64,000 bases of DNA from Collimonas arenae. Its GTDB lineage: Bacteria; Pseudomonadota; Gammaproteobacteria; Burkholderiales; Burkholderiaceae_D. Position 1 is the first letter of the stretch; each line of letters opens with the position of its first letter. The translations under genes and the position numbers were made by a program. Below, piece by piece: positions 7,540 through 16,482 of this stretch. The DNA is taken from assembly GCF_000786695.1 (NCBI RefSeq), contig NZ_CP009962.1, positions 4,960,001-5,024,000 of the forward strand, given 5' to 3'. The notes beneath the pieces were generated by a model that saw only the letters and a list, made by a program, of their open reading frames with translations, was not told the DNA's origin and ran no database searches.

Positions 7540-10464
7540 TTATTGGCAAGCTTCGCACTCTTCAAACCCTGGATCGCCAGGACGCATCGTGCATGCCGGA
7601 CCATCCAGCTCCATTGGCTCCGCCGCAATTGGTGCAGTGCCGTAAGTCGCTGCTGCGCCGCCGCTGATGCCGCCATCTACCGACACCGCATTCAGTGCGC
7701 CGGTTTTCGAGGTCGACTTCTCGGTATGCGTCGCGCCGATGGTGCGCAAGTAGTAAGTGGTTTTCAGACCACGCAGCCATGCCAGCTTATAGGTTTCATC
7801 CAGCTTCTTGCCCGATGCGCCTGCCATATAGATATTCAACGATTGCGCCTGGTCGATCCATTTCTGGCGGCGCGATGCAGCTTCCACCAGCCAGGACGGT
7901 TCAACTTCGAAGGCCGTCGCGTAGATGTCGCGCAGATCTTGCGGAATGCGGTCGATCTTGGCCAGGCTACCATCGAAATATTTGAGGTCGGAGATCATGA
8001 CTTCATCCCACAGACCACGCGCTTTCAAGTCACGCACCAGGTATTCATTGATTTCGGTGAATTCGCCAGACAGGTTCGATTTCACGTACAAGTTCTGGTA
8101 AGTCGGTTCGATACAAGCCGATACACCAATAATGTTCGAGATCGTCGCCGTCGGGGCAATCGCTACGCAATTCGAATTACGCATGCCGAATTCCTTGATA
8201 CGGGCGCGCAGTTCGGTCCAATCGAGCGCTGCCGACATATCTACCTCAAGGTAGCCGCCACGCTCTTCCGCCAGCAATTTCACGGAATCCTGCGGCAGGA
8301 TGCCACGATCCCACAGGGAACCGCGATAGCTGCTGTAACGGCCGCGCTCTTCCGCCAATTCGGTCGATGCCCAATATGCGTGGAAGCAAACCGCTTCCAT
8401 CGAATTATCCGCAAATTCAACCGCTGCTTTCGAAGCGTAAGGTACGCGCATCATGTGCAGGCAATCCTGGAAACCCATGATGCCGAGACCAACCGGGCGA
8501 TGCCGCAAATTGGAATCGCGCGCCTTCTTCACTGCATAATAGTTAATATCAATCACATTATCCAGCATGCGCATCGCAGTATTCACGGTTTTCTGCAATT
8601 TGGCGTGATCCAGCTTGCCGTCCTTCATGTGCGCAGGCAGGTTGACCGAGCCCAGGTTACAGACCGCGATCTCGGATTCGTTGGTGTTCAGCGTGATCTC
8701 GGTGCACAGATTAGAACTGTGAACCATGCCGACATGCTGCTGCGGCGAACGGATGTTGCATGGATCCTTGAAGGTAATCCATGGGTGGCCGGTTTCAAAC
8801 AGCATCGACAGCATCTTGCGCCACAAATCGAGCGCCTGGATTTTCTTGAACAGGCGCAGCTCGCCGCGGGCAGCCTTGGCTTCGTAGCCGGTATAGGCAG
8901 CTTCGAAGGCCTTGCCGACCTTGTCGTGCAAGTCCGGCGCATCGCTAGGCGAGAACAAGGTCCACTCGCCCTTTTCCATCACGCGCTTCATGAACAGGTC
9001 TGGAATCCAGTTGGCGGTGTTCATGTCGTGGGTGCGGCGGCGGTCATCACCGGTGTTCTTGCGCAGGTCGAGGAATTCCTCGATGTCCATGTGCCAGGTT
9101 TCCAGGTAGGCACAAACCGCGCCCTTGCGCTTGCCGCCCTGGTTGACCGCCACAGCAGTGTCGTTCACCACTTTCAGGAACGGCACCACGCCTTGCGACT
9201 TGCCGTTAGTGCCCTTGATATGGGCGCCCAGCGAACGCACCGGCGTCCAGTCGTTGCCCAGACCGCCGGCGTATTTCGCCAGCAAGGCGTTTTCCTTGAT
9301 CGCTTCGTAGATGCCGTCGAGATCGTCGGCCACTGTCGTCAGATAGCAGGACGACAGCTGCGAGCGCTGCGTACCGGAGTTGAACAGGGTTGGCGTCGAG
9401 CTCATGAAGTCAAAGCTGGACAACAGGTTGTAGAACTCAATGGCGCGCACTTCGCGGTCGACTTCGTTCAGCGCCAGGCCCATCGCTACACGCATATAGA
9501 ACGCTTGCGGCATTTCAATACGAACGTCGCGCACATGCAGGAAATAACGATCGTACAGTGTTTGCAGGCCGAGATAACCGAATTGCAGGTCGCGTTCCGG
9601 CTGCAAGGCCTCACCCAGTTTCGCCAGGTCGAATTGCGCCAGCTTGCTATCGAGCAGATCGGCTTCAATACCCTTTTTAATAAATTTCGGGAAATATTCA
9701 AGGTATGCAGCCGGCGCGTCGGCTTGCGCCACTTCCTTGCCGAACACTTCTTTACGGATTGTGTGCATCAGCAAACGCGCAGTAACCGTACTGTATGCGG
9801 GGTCTTTTTCCATCAATGCGCGGGCGGCCAGGATCGCCGACTTGTGCAGTTCTTCAACCGGTACGCCGTCGTACAGGTTCTTGACGGTTTCAGCCAGGAT
9901 GGCTTCCGCGTCGACGTGTTTTTCCAGGCCGATACAAGCTGCCGTGATCAGGTCGCGCACCTGGTTCATGTCGAGCGCGCGGCGCTGGCCATCTTCGGTA
10001 ACAAACAGTTCCGTACCGGCAGTTACTGGTTTGGCGGTGGTCTGCTGTTGCGAACGCTCTTCCATGCGCTTGGCGCGATACAGCACATAGGCGCGCGCCA
10101 CGTCATGTTCGCCTGAACGCATCAGGGACAGTTCAACCTGATCCTGGATATCTTCAATATGGAAAGTACCGCCATTTGGCTGACGACGCACCAAGGCTGC
10201 GACAACGTTCGATGTCAGCTGCTCGACCAGTTCGCGCACGCGCGCCGATGCTGCACCCTGACCACCGTTGACGGCGAGGAATGCCTTGGTAACGGCGATC
10301 GAGATCTTGGATGGCTCAAAGCCGACCACGGCACCGTTGCGGCGGATAATTCTGTAGTCGCCAAAACTGCTGGATACCTTGACGGGAGAGCCGCTACCGG
10401 TTGATGGCGGAACACCAGCGACTTCGGCTGATGATTTAACGGAAATTTCTTGAGTAGATTGCAC
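7540..10464 (-). CDS. nrdA: Class Ia ribonucleotide reductase, alpha subunit NrdA, with two ATP-cone regions
   Basis: The catalytic subunit makes deoxyribonucleoside diphosphates. At 974 residues it is longer than E. coli NrdA (about 760). The N-terminal extension contains one clear ATP-cone (about residues 38-130, 'IIRRNGAVVGFEPSKI') and a second, degenerate cone-like region (about 145-235), as in the long Pseudomonas-type NrdA. Active-site elements are present: 'SQLSSCYL' (redox Cys), 'NLCTEI' (Asn, radical Cys, Glu) and 'AVCNLGS' (second redox Cys). The C-terminal shuttle pair is in 'ECEACQ'. Initiation is at GTG 10464 after GGGAGG. Regulation: NrdR-type boxes and a promoter lie about 380-445 bases upstream. 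Confidence 0.95.
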   Translation of the reverse strand: MQSTQEISVKSSAEVAGVPPSTGSGSPVKVSSSFGDYRIIRRNGAVVGFEPSKISIAVTKAFLAVNGGQGAASARVRELVEQLTSNVVAALVRRQPNGGTFHIEDIQDQVELSLMRSGEHDVARAYVLYRAKRMEERSQQQTTAKPVTAGTELFVTEDGQRRALDMNQVRDLITAACIGLEKHVDAEAILAETVKNLYDGVPVEELHKSAILAARALMEKDPAYSTVTARLLMHTIRKEVFGKEVAQADAPAAYLEYFPKFIKKGIEADLLDSKLAQFDLAKLGEALQPERDLQFGYLGLQTLYDRYFLHVRDVRIEMPQAFYMRVAMGLALNEVDREVRAIEFYNLLSSFDFMSSTPTLFNSGTQRSQLSSCYLTTVADDLDGIYEAIKENALLAKYAGGLGNDWTPVRSLGAHIKGTNGKSQGVVPFLKVVNDTAVAVNQGGKRKGAVCAYLETWHMDIEEFLDLRKNTGDDRRRTHDMNTANWIPDLFMKRVMEKGEWTLFSPSDAPDLHDKVGKAFEAAYTGYEAKAARGELRLFKKIQALDLWRKMLSMLFETGHPWITFKDPCNIRSPQQHVGMVHSSNLCTEITLNTNESEIAVCNLGSVNLPAHMKDGKLDHAKLQKTVNTAMRMLDNVIDINYYAVKKARDSNLRHRPVGLGIMGFQDCLHMMRVPYASKAAVEFADNSMEAVCFHAYWASTELAEERGRYSSYRGSLWDRGILPQDSVKLLAEERGGYLEVDMSAALDWTELRARIKEFGMRNSNCVAIAPTATISNIIGVSACIEPTYQNLYVKSNLSGEFTEINEYLVRDLKARGLWDEVMISDLKYFDGSLAKIDRIPQDLRDIYATAFEVEPSWLVEAASRRQKWIDQAQSLNIYMAGASGKKLDETYKLAWLRGLKTTYYLRTIGATHTEKSTSKTGALNAVSVDGGISGGAAATYGTAPIAAEPMELDGPACTMRPGDPGFEECEACQ

Positions 10465-10844
10465 TGAGCCTCCCGAGACTGTGTGAAAGCAGACGAACTC
10501 ATTACGTCTGCAGTTATTAATTAGAACCTTGGAACCGTTGATGGTTCAGATACTGCTGTTGCCGCTTCATTCACTCTATTACAGGCGACCTGTCGGCAGA
10601 CGTTCATGACAGATCAGATGCCCAAACCAAAATGATTAAAAAAGAAAAAATAGCGTTAAGAATAGATATACAAGTACGGCAAAAGGGGTAAGACAAAAAA
10701 GGGGTGCAACGGTGACCGACAACAAATCCAGAGACTGCTTAGCAGTCTGTCCGACACCTGTATTTATACTGATATGAGTACAAAAACAAAACACCACACG
10801 GTGGACAGACCCTGCAAAACCAGCCAATGAAGAGGTACAACAAA
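10465..10844 (-). other. Long untranslated leader of nrdA
   Basis: About 380 bases between the inner NrdR box and the nrdA GTG. It contains an inverted repeat at 10489-10511 (GCAGACG ... CGTCTGC) just ahead of the ribosome site and another at 10732-10748 (AGACTGC ... GCAGTCT). An open frame of 70 codons at 10636-10848 on the minus strand lacks a ribosome site. I do not recognise a known riboswitch. Confidence 0.5.
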
Positions 10845-10860
10845 ACACTACATATAGTTT
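10845..10860 (-). promoter_or_regulatory. NrdR box 1
   Basis: ACACTACATATAGTTT closely matches the NrdR consensus (acaCTAtATaTAGtgt). NrdR represses ribonucleotide reductase genes when dATP is high. Its centre is 30 bases (about three helical turns) from box 2, the paired spacing known for NrdR sites. Confidence 0.8.
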
Positions 10861-10874
10861 TCTGGATTTGATTT

Positions 10875-10890
10875 TTACTAATTGTAGTAC
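10875..10890 (-). promoter_or_regulatory. NrdR box 2, overlapping the nrdA -10 element
   Basis: TTACTAATTGTAGTAC keeps the CTA ... TAG core of the NrdR consensus. It covers the -10 hexamer of the predicted minus-strand promoter, a position suited to repression. Confidence 0.7.
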
Positions 10891-10909
10891 CTAGCCCCGA
10901 CTGATGCAA
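10881..10909 (-). promoter_or_regulatory. Predicted sigma-70 promoter of nrdAB
   Basis: On the minus strand, TTGCAT (10904-10909) and TACAAT (10881-10886) are separated by exactly 17 bases. The start site would be near 10874, giving a leader of about 410 bases before nrdA. Confidence 0.65.
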
Positions 10910-10949
10910 TCCAAAAGTGGGATCTTTTTTATATGTAAAAAGAGACTAT

Positions 10950-11588
10950 TCAATTGACTTTTTTGTCTATGACAGGAAAGCGCAAGGGCAGTTTGCCGGA
11001 TACTTGCGGCGTATGCCCGGCTAAGGCTTGCTGGTATTGGGTCCAGTCGAAAAATGGACCAGGATCAGTTTTTCTGCCGGCGGCGATATGCTCATGTCCG
11101 GCCACTGCCGCCAATGGATAACGCAACAACAAAGCATAGGTCAAGGCCGCCAGCGCACCATATTGCATTTCGGAAAATTTTTCGAAATCGGTCCCCTCCA
11201 ACTCGATCCCGATCGAAAAATCATTGCATCGCTCGCGCCCATCGAAAGAAGAAGCGCCAGCGTGCCAGGCGCGCTCATTGGCCGACACAAACTGGATAAC
11301 GCCACCGTCGCGCAATATCAGGAAGTGTGAAGAAACCCGCAACGGGCGCAGTTGCTCGAAATAAGGATGGGCATCATACGCCAGCCGATTGCCAAACAGG
11401 TCGGCAATATAGGAACCGCCGAACTGGCCTGGCGGCAAACTGATGTTATGGATCACCAGCAAATCAATGACATTGCCGTCCGGCCGGGCATCGCAATTAG
11501 GCGATGACTGGCGCACAACTTCATCGGGACGGCACCAGCCGTCGGCGCCGACTTCAAAGTAAGGGGGAACTGTGTTCTGCTCCGTCAT
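10950..11588 (-). CDS. ampD: 1,6-anhydro-N-acetylmuramyl-L-alanine amidase AmpD
   Basis: A cytoplasmic zinc amidase that removes the peptide from anhydro-muropeptides during cell-wall recycling; loss of AmpD induces AmpC beta-lactamase in species with ampR-ampC. The 212-residue protein has the Amidase_2 fold and its zinc ligands: His47 in 'VIHN', His165 in 'AGHEHIA' and Asp175 in 'KTDPGP', with the same 10-residue His-Asp spacing as E. coli AmpD. No signal peptide, as expected for the recycling enzyme. GAGG upstream of ATG 11588 supports the start. pilR lies 153 bases upstream on the same strand, an arrangement common in Burkholderiales. Confidence 0.94.
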   Translation of the reverse strand: MTEQNTVPPYFEVGADGWCRPDEVVRQSSPNCDARPDGNVIDLLVIHNISLPPGQFGGSYIADLFGNRLAYDAHPYFEQLRPLRVSSHFLILRDGGVIQFVSANERAWHAGASSFDGRERCNDFSIGIELEGTDFEKFSEMQYGALAALTYALLLRYPLAAVAGHEHIAAGRKTDPGPFFDWTQYQQALAGHTPQVSGKLPLRFPVIDKKVN

Positions 11589-11673
11589 TATTACCTCGGG
11601 GTCTATTAATATATGATTTGTGAGATGCGTTCAAGCCAAAACGTGTGGTGGCAAGGCGCGTGGCGTCGCAGGG

Positions 11674-11694
11674 GCAGGCCGCGCCTAGGCCTGC
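11674..11694. repeat. Perfect inverted repeat between pilR and ampD
   Basis: GCAGGCC-GCGCCTA-GGCCTGC, a 7-base perfect stem without a T tract on either side. It could be a weak terminator, RNA processing hairpin or protein site; the sequence alone does not decide. Confidence 0.6.
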
Positions 11695-11741
11695 AACGCC
11701 TGCTGCGCGTTCGTACTCCCAAATCATATGCTAATTGGCTC

Positions 11742-13208
11742 CTAATCCTGTTCGTGAATCGATAAACGCTGCATCCGATAGCGTAGCTGGCGAAAGCTGA
11801 TACCCAGCAGATCGGCTGCCTTGGTCCGGTTAAAATGCGTGCGCGTCAGTGCGCGCCGGATGACATCGCGTTCAATATCATCCAGGTAATCCGGCAGCGA
11901 CGGCGGTAATTCGGATCCGCTTAATAACGATGCCGTAGTTGCCGCAACCGGTGCGAAGCTTGCCGGCAAAGTTGCCAGGCCGGCATCCGCCTCACCGTCA
12001 CCCATGCCTTGAGACTCTAACGGACGGCCATTGCCGCCCCCCTTCAAGCCGAGATCTGCGACCTCGATGACGCCATCATTGGCAAACGCCAATGCACGCT
12101 CCAGAATATTTTCCAGTTCACGCACATTTCCCGGAAACGCATAGGAACACAACACCGCCATGGCCGCCGGCGTCAACGTCACCGGCACCGCCTGCGGTGC
12201 AAACGCCGCCAAGCGTCCTAACACCGTATCGATGAGTAAACCAAGATCATCCAGACGTTCACGCAGCGGCGGCAATTTTAATTCGATAACATTCAAACGA
12301 TAGTACAAATCCTGGCGAAATCTACCTGATTCGACACACTCGGCCAGATTCTGGTGCGTAGCGCTGATCAAACGGACATCCACCGGCTCTTCCACCGTTG
12401 CCCCAACCTTGCGCACGCGCCGCTCTTGAATCGCCCGCAATAGCTTGACCTGCATCGCCAGCGGCAGATCGGCAACCTCGTCCAGCAACAGCGTGCCGCC
12501 GTTGGCAGCCTGGAAAAATCCTTCGCGGTCATCGGCGGCGCCGGTAAACGCGCCTTTCCGGTAGCCGAAAAATTCAGCCTCCATCAGAGCTTCCGGGATG
12601 GCGCCGCAATTGACCGCTACAAACGGCTTGTCGGCGCGCGGGCTGAGCGCGTGAATATCGCGCGCCGCCAACTCCTTGCCGCTGCCGGATTCGCCGGTAA
12701 TGGCTACCGGCGCCATGCTGCGCGCCAGACGCACGATCTGGGTCCGCAATTCCTGCATCGCGGCAGATTGGCCGATCAGGCGTAATGAGGTATTGCTACG
12801 TGCTTTGGCATCGCCTGGCTGGCGCGGACTATCTGCCGGCTTACCGATACGCAATGCCGACTGCACCATCAAACGTAGCTGATCTAACGCTACCGGTTTC
12901 GACAAATAGTCGAAGGCGCCGGCTTTCAATGCGACCACGGCATTGTCAGCGCTGCCATAGGCGGTAATCACGGCGATCGGGATCACCTTGTCGCCATTGG
13001 TGACTTCGCGCACCAGCTCAATGCCGAGACCGTCCGGCAACCGCATATCGGTCAGGACCAGTGCATAGTCGTTGGCTGCGAGATGGCTGCGCGCCGCGGA
13101 CAGGCTGTCGGCACTGTCGACATCCAGCCCCATCTTGACCAATGCGATCTCTAACAATTCGCGCAGATGGGCTTCGTCGTCAACGACCAGAATACGGGGT
13201 GAAGTCAT
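11742..13208 (-). CDS. pilR: Sigma-54-dependent response regulator PilR
   Basis: An NtrC-family activator that, with PilS, switches on pilA through RNA polymerase-sigma 54 in characterised species. Of its 488 residues, about 1-120 are the receiver (phosphate acceptor Asp54, acidic pair Asp10-Asp11, conserved Lys in 'LSKPV'). About 145-375 form the AAA+ domain with Walker A 'GESGSGKE' and the sigma-54 contact loop 'GAFTGA'. The C-terminal about 45 residues form a Fis-type helix-turn-helix ('NRTKAADLLGISFRQLRYRM'). A variable Ala/Ser-rich linker of about 70 residues joins the last two parts. It follows pilS after 24 bases. No pilA is in the window; the assembly genes pilBCD lie at 54-58 kb. Confidence 0.92.
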   Translation of the reverse strand: MTSPRILVVDDEAHLRELLEIALVKMGLDVDSADSLSAARSHLAANDYALVLTDMRLPDGLGIELVREVTNGDKVIPIAVITAYGSADNAVVALKAGAFDYLSKPVALDQLRLMVQSALRIGKPADSPRQPGDAKARSNTSLRLIGQSAAMQELRTQIVRLARSMAPVAITGESGSGKELAARDIHALSPRADKPFVAVNCGAIPEALMEAEFFGYRKGAFTGAADDREGFFQAANGGTLLLDEVADLPLAMQVKLLRAIQERRVRKVGATVEEPVDVRLISATHQNLAECVESGRFRQDLYYRLNVIELKLPPLRERLDDLGLLIDTVLGRLAAFAPQAVPVTLTPAAMAVLCSYAFPGNVRELENILERALAFANDGVIEVADLGLKGGGNGRPLESQGMGDGEADAGLATLPASFAPVAATTASLLSGSELPPSLPDYLDDIERDVIRRALTRTHFNRTKAADLLGISFRQLRYRMQRLSIHEQD

Positions 13209-13232
13209 GGCAATGGTCTTTTTAAGTCAGTT

Positions 13233-14978
13233 CTAGTCAGCTAATGACAGAGGATCATGGGGAGCAAACGCAATAACAAAACGACCACTCACATGGCTGG
13301 AATTCTGTCCTTGAACATCATGCCGGTATTCGTAATCAAGTAATGCGCCGTTATTCAAACACAACTCGCGCGCTAAAAACAAGCCCAGTCCGGTACCTTT
13401 GCTGGACGTGGTGTAAAACGGCTCAAACAGATGGGCCCGCACCGCCGGCGAAATCGGTTCGCCATCATCCTGCACATGAAGTTCCAGGCGCCCAGCTACG
13501 CTGGACATGATGTGCAAACGCATACCGCCAGGCCGGCCGCTGGCATAACGCACTGCATTCGACAGCAAATTGGTCACCACCTCCCGCAAATGTAGCGGAT
13601 CGAACCAGACGCTGTAGCGATCCTCCGGGTCAAGCTGCAAAACAACGGCGCCAGGCCCGACAGCGTGGGTTTGCTTGAATTCATTGACGATATCATGCAG
13701 CAGCGGCACCAGTTGGATCGGCTCCATCTGGCGTTGCGCCTTACGCGACAGTTTCAGGATATCTTCGATCATGCGGTTCAGACGCGCGACATTATCTTCG
13801 ACAATCGTCAGAAGACGGACCTGCGTCTGACTCACGGCCTCTTCCGACAGCAATGTGGCTGCATAGGAAATCGACGCCAGCGGATTGCGGACTTCATGCG
13901 CAATGCTGGCGGTCAGGCGCCCCATCGCCGCCAATTTCAATTGCTGCGCCTGGTTTTCTATTTCACTGACGTCTTGCAGAAAAATGACCGCGCGGTACTC
14001 GCTCAATTCGCGCATTCTGACCGCGGCAAAACGCACTTTCAAATGCGCCGCCAGCTCACGCCGGCCGCTCCAATCAATGGCCGCTGCCTCCAGGCCAAGA
14101 TCGTCAGTATGTTTGATGGTGACAAATACTGCCTCTCCAACTACCGGAGAACCGCTTCGAGGCAGATCGCTAACCCGCGACTCCCAGGCAAACAGAGCGT
14201 CGGTGATCGGCGCCAGCAACGTATAGTCGCTCAGTTTGTGGCGCGGCTCGTCGTCGGTCAGCGAAAAGGATAGCCCCAGCATGCGCTCAGCCGCAGGGTT
14301 GGCCATGATCAGCGTGCCGATCGGATCGACCACCAGCAAGCCGTCGCCCATGTCCTTGATCGCGATGCGGTTGATATCCATTTGCACCCGTAGATCCCGC
14401 CCGCGCTGGGTCGCCAGCTCTTCCTGCTTGATCAGCTTGTGCGCCAGCCGGTTAATCACCAGTACCGCAAAGAAGAAGGCGCCGCCGTACAATCCGGCTT
14501 GCACGGTGGAGATGTCGGGAGCCGACTGCAAAATCTGATAGCCGCTTTCCGCCAGCAAGACCATGGTTGCGATCGATACGAACAACAGCGCCACCAGCAA
14601 CGGCGCCAGAATCGCCGCGCCGGCCAGGGGAAACAGGTACAAGATCGCCAGGCCGCTTTTAGCGCCGCCTGCGCCTATGTACAAAATCGATACCGCGACC
14701 AGGTCGACCGTGATCGGCAGCACAATCTGCGGCATGTAGTGCCGACGGTGATACGCCGTGACCAAAGTAAAGACGATGGCGCACAGCAGATAGGCTCCAC
14801 AGGTTTCCGGGTTCGTAACCAGCTGTGAAAACCAGATTTCGCTTCTGCTTTGACTGCTGAGATAAGCCAGCATCACCATCGCAACCACGATCCGCGTTAC
14901 GTTGAATGTTTGCAGCGTGCGCCAGAAAGTATCGGGTTTGTCGCTCAGCGGGGCGAGACGGGGGCCGGAGCTGGTCAT
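13233..14978 (-). CDS. pilS: Sensor histidine kinase PilS
   Basis: A 581-residue inner-membrane kinase paired with PilR. About residues 25-185 contain six hydrophobic segments, the multi-pass sensor of PilS, which in Pseudomonas monitors pilin in the membrane. A PAS-like region follows (about 200-340, 'MANPAAERMLG'), then the HisKA dimerisation domain with phospho-acceptor His361 in 'SIAHEVRNPLASI', and the HATPase_c domain with N box 'NLLSNAVRYA', G1 'DDGEPI' and G2 'GTGLGLFLARE'. All kinase motifs are intact. pilR begins 24 bases after its stop. Confidence 0.92.
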   Translation of the reverse strand: MTSSGPRLAPLSDKPDTFWRTLQTFNVTRIVVAMVMLAYLSSQSRSEIWFSQLVTNPETCGAYLLCAIVFTLVTAYHRRHYMPQIVLPITVDLVAVSILYIGAGGAKSGLAILYLFPLAGAAILAPLLVALLFVSIATMVLLAESGYQILQSAPDISTVQAGLYGGAFFFAVLVINRLAHKLIKQEELATQRGRDLRVQMDINRIAIKDMGDGLLVVDPIGTLIMANPAAERMLGLSFSLTDDEPRHKLSDYTLLAPITDALFAWESRVSDLPRSGSPVVGEAVFVTIKHTDDLGLEAAAIDWSGRRELAAHLKVRFAAVRMRELSEYRAVIFLQDVSEIENQAQQLKLAAMGRLTASIAHEVRNPLASISYAATLLSEEAVSQTQVRLLTIVEDNVARLNRMIEDILKLSRKAQRQMEPIQLVPLLHDIVNEFKQTHAVGPGAVVLQLDPEDRYSVWFDPLHLREVVTNLLSNAVRYASGRPGGMRLHIMSSVAGRLELHVQDDGEPISPAVRAHLFEPFYTTSSKGTGLGLFLARELCLNNGALLDYEYRHDVQGQNSSHVSGRFVIAFAPHDPLSLAD

Positions 14979-15075
14979 GCGTAATTTTCCTGTCTCACAA
15001 TGAATGTTGAAATCGCAGGCTGGCCGCGCTTGGCGGGAGCCCGGAGTAAACGCGGCGATTCAATGCGTGATTGGG

Positions 15076-15348
15076 TTAGGAAGCATGCAGGCGACGGTGT
15101 TCCGCACTACAAAAAACTGCGCCGGAAGCATCGGCAATCGCTTCCGATGCTGGAAAATGCATGCCGCAATGCGCACAGGCCACCATGGCCTCAGCCTGCA
15201 CGGGCTCATTTGCGGCGGAGGCCGCTCCGCCAGGGCCAGGAAATGGCGAACCGCCCGACGAAGGCCGGTCTTGGCCAAGATTTTTTTTCAAGCGCTGCAG
15301 CCAGACAATGACGGCCAGCACAATGATAATTAAGATAAGAAATTTCAT
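15076..15348 (-). CDS. PP0621 family small membrane-anchored zinc-ribbon-like protein
   Basis: A 90-residue protein of unknown function found in Burkholderiales and Pseudomonas. Residues 1-17 form one hydrophobic N-terminal anchor, followed by a Gly/Pro/Ser-rich linker. The C-terminal part has 'CAHCGMHFP' and then 'VFCSAEHRRLH', giving a CxxC ... C ... H pattern that could bind zinc. Its ATG overlaps the stop of the upstream CcsA-like gene by four bases (ATGA), so they are co-translated. pilS begins 98 bases downstream on the same strand. Confidence 0.82.
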   Translation of the reverse strand: MKFLILIIIVLAVIVWLQRLKKNLGQDRPSSGGSPFPGPGGAASAANEPVQAEAMVACAHCGMHFPASEAIADASGAVFCSAEHRRLHAS

Positions 15349-16154
15349 ACCAATACCCGATGCAACACAACTTCAAGCACGAAACGGCTCCCTACATACG
15401 CCAGTAATAAAATGGCAAATCCAGTCAGTGTAAAACTGAGCGCGGTACGGCCACGCCAACCCTGCCATCTGCGGCCCGCCAACAGTAAGCCAAACAGCGC
15501 CCATGACAACATGGTGAAAATGGTCTTGTGATCCCATTTAAAGGCCTTGTTAAATAATTCCTCGGAAAAGACCACACCCGACAACACCGTCAGCGTTAAC
15601 AGGAAAAATCCAAAGGCAATCAGACGGAACAACAGTTTTTCCATCGTCAGCAATGCCGGCAGACGATCAAGCGCCAGTCCGAACCAGCCGGCTTTGACGC
15701 CGCCCGGCCGAGTGTGCAGACGCGACTCCTGCAACACCATCAGCACTGCGTGGAAAGCCGCAATCGTCAAAGTGCTGTAAGCCAGGATGGAAATTACGAT
15801 ATGCCACAGGAAGACCGGCGATTTACCATTCAACGGCACCATATTCCCCGGAAATATCGCCGGCAACACCGCCGCCAGCGCGGCCATCGGCAGCACCAAC
15901 ACCCGCAAACCGTCCAGTGTGTAATTGCGATTTTCCAGCCAGTACGCCGCTACCGAGACCCATAAAGTAGCCGACAGCATCATCGAAAATCCGACCCGCA
16001 ACTCCTCCGGTCCGACCACGTCGGCCCACAGCACGCCGCCATGCAGCAACCAGGCGGCGGCGACTACAATCGAAATAGTCTGGCGCCGGCTCGACGGCAA
16101 AAAGGTGCAGCCTATATAAAACAACGCCACCAGAATGAAAAGAGAAGTTTGCAT
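15345..16154 (-). CDS. CcsA/HemX-like inner-membrane protein (YpjD type)
   Basis: A 269-residue polytopic protein with about eight hydrophobic segments, belonging to the cytochrome c assembly (CcsA/CcmC/HemX) superfamily. Conserved histidines suited to haem contact are visible in 'FLWHIVISI' and 'FKWDHKTIFTMLSW', with the Trp-rich end 'GRRWQGWRGR'. In betaproteobacteria this paralogue is usually next to ffh, as here (divergent, 328 bases apart), and is annotated as YpjD-like of unknown role. True system II cytochrome c genes (resB, ccsA) are not beside it, so I do not call it ccsA. Confidence 0.82.
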   Translation of the reverse strand: MQTSLFILVALFYIGCTFLPSSRRQTISIVVAAAWLLHGGVLWADVVGPEELRVGFSMMLSATLWVSVAAYWLENRNYTLDGLRVLVLPMAALAAVLPAIFPGNMVPLNGKSPVFLWHIVISILAYSTLTIAAFHAVLMVLQESRLHTRPGGVKAGWFGLALDRLPALLTMEKLLFRLIAFGFFLLTLTVLSGVVFSEELFNKAFKWDHKTIFTMLSWALFGLLLAGRRWQGWRGRTALSFTLTGFAILLLAYVGSRFVLEVVLHRVLV

Positions 16155-16482
16155 CGTGTAAGTTTACAACATGTGGCGTCTGCGCGGCGTGCTCAAACAA
16201 GGCAAACATTGATGCAGGCACAAGCAATCTGCATTTCTTGCCACTTACGCACTATTTCCATTTTGCCATTTTGACGCCCGGCGGCTTGTTACCTGTCCTT
16301 CCTGAATGCTAGGTCTTTGTCCCGCATCAGGTAAAATGGCGAGATAAATAGCTTTTAACTACAAGCATTACTGTGTCCGGTGAAAGTGCGTTGGCCTCTT
16401 GGTAGATCTATGTGGCCTATAAGTTGCGCACAAACCGGTTCACATTGACCGATTGCACCTCTTCTGGAAACGCTGCGTACCC
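16155..16482. other. Divergent intergenic region between the CcsA-like gene and ffh
   Basis: Should hold promoters for both genes. I see a TAAAAT near 16332 as a possible -10 for ffh but no convincing paired -35. No small RNA gene is recognisable. Confidence 0.4.

Noticed and set aside
7543..10116. Open frame of 857 codons on the plus strand opposite nrdA
   Set aside because: It is exactly antisense to the well-identified nrdA, in a register created by codon bias; composition is unlike a real protein and no ribosome site precedes it.
10636..10848. 70-codon Cys- and Phe-rich frame in the nrdA leader
   Set aside because: No ribosome site, starts inside an NrdR box, and its hydrophobic end reflects A/T-rich DNA. 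A leader peptide cannot be excluded but is not supported.
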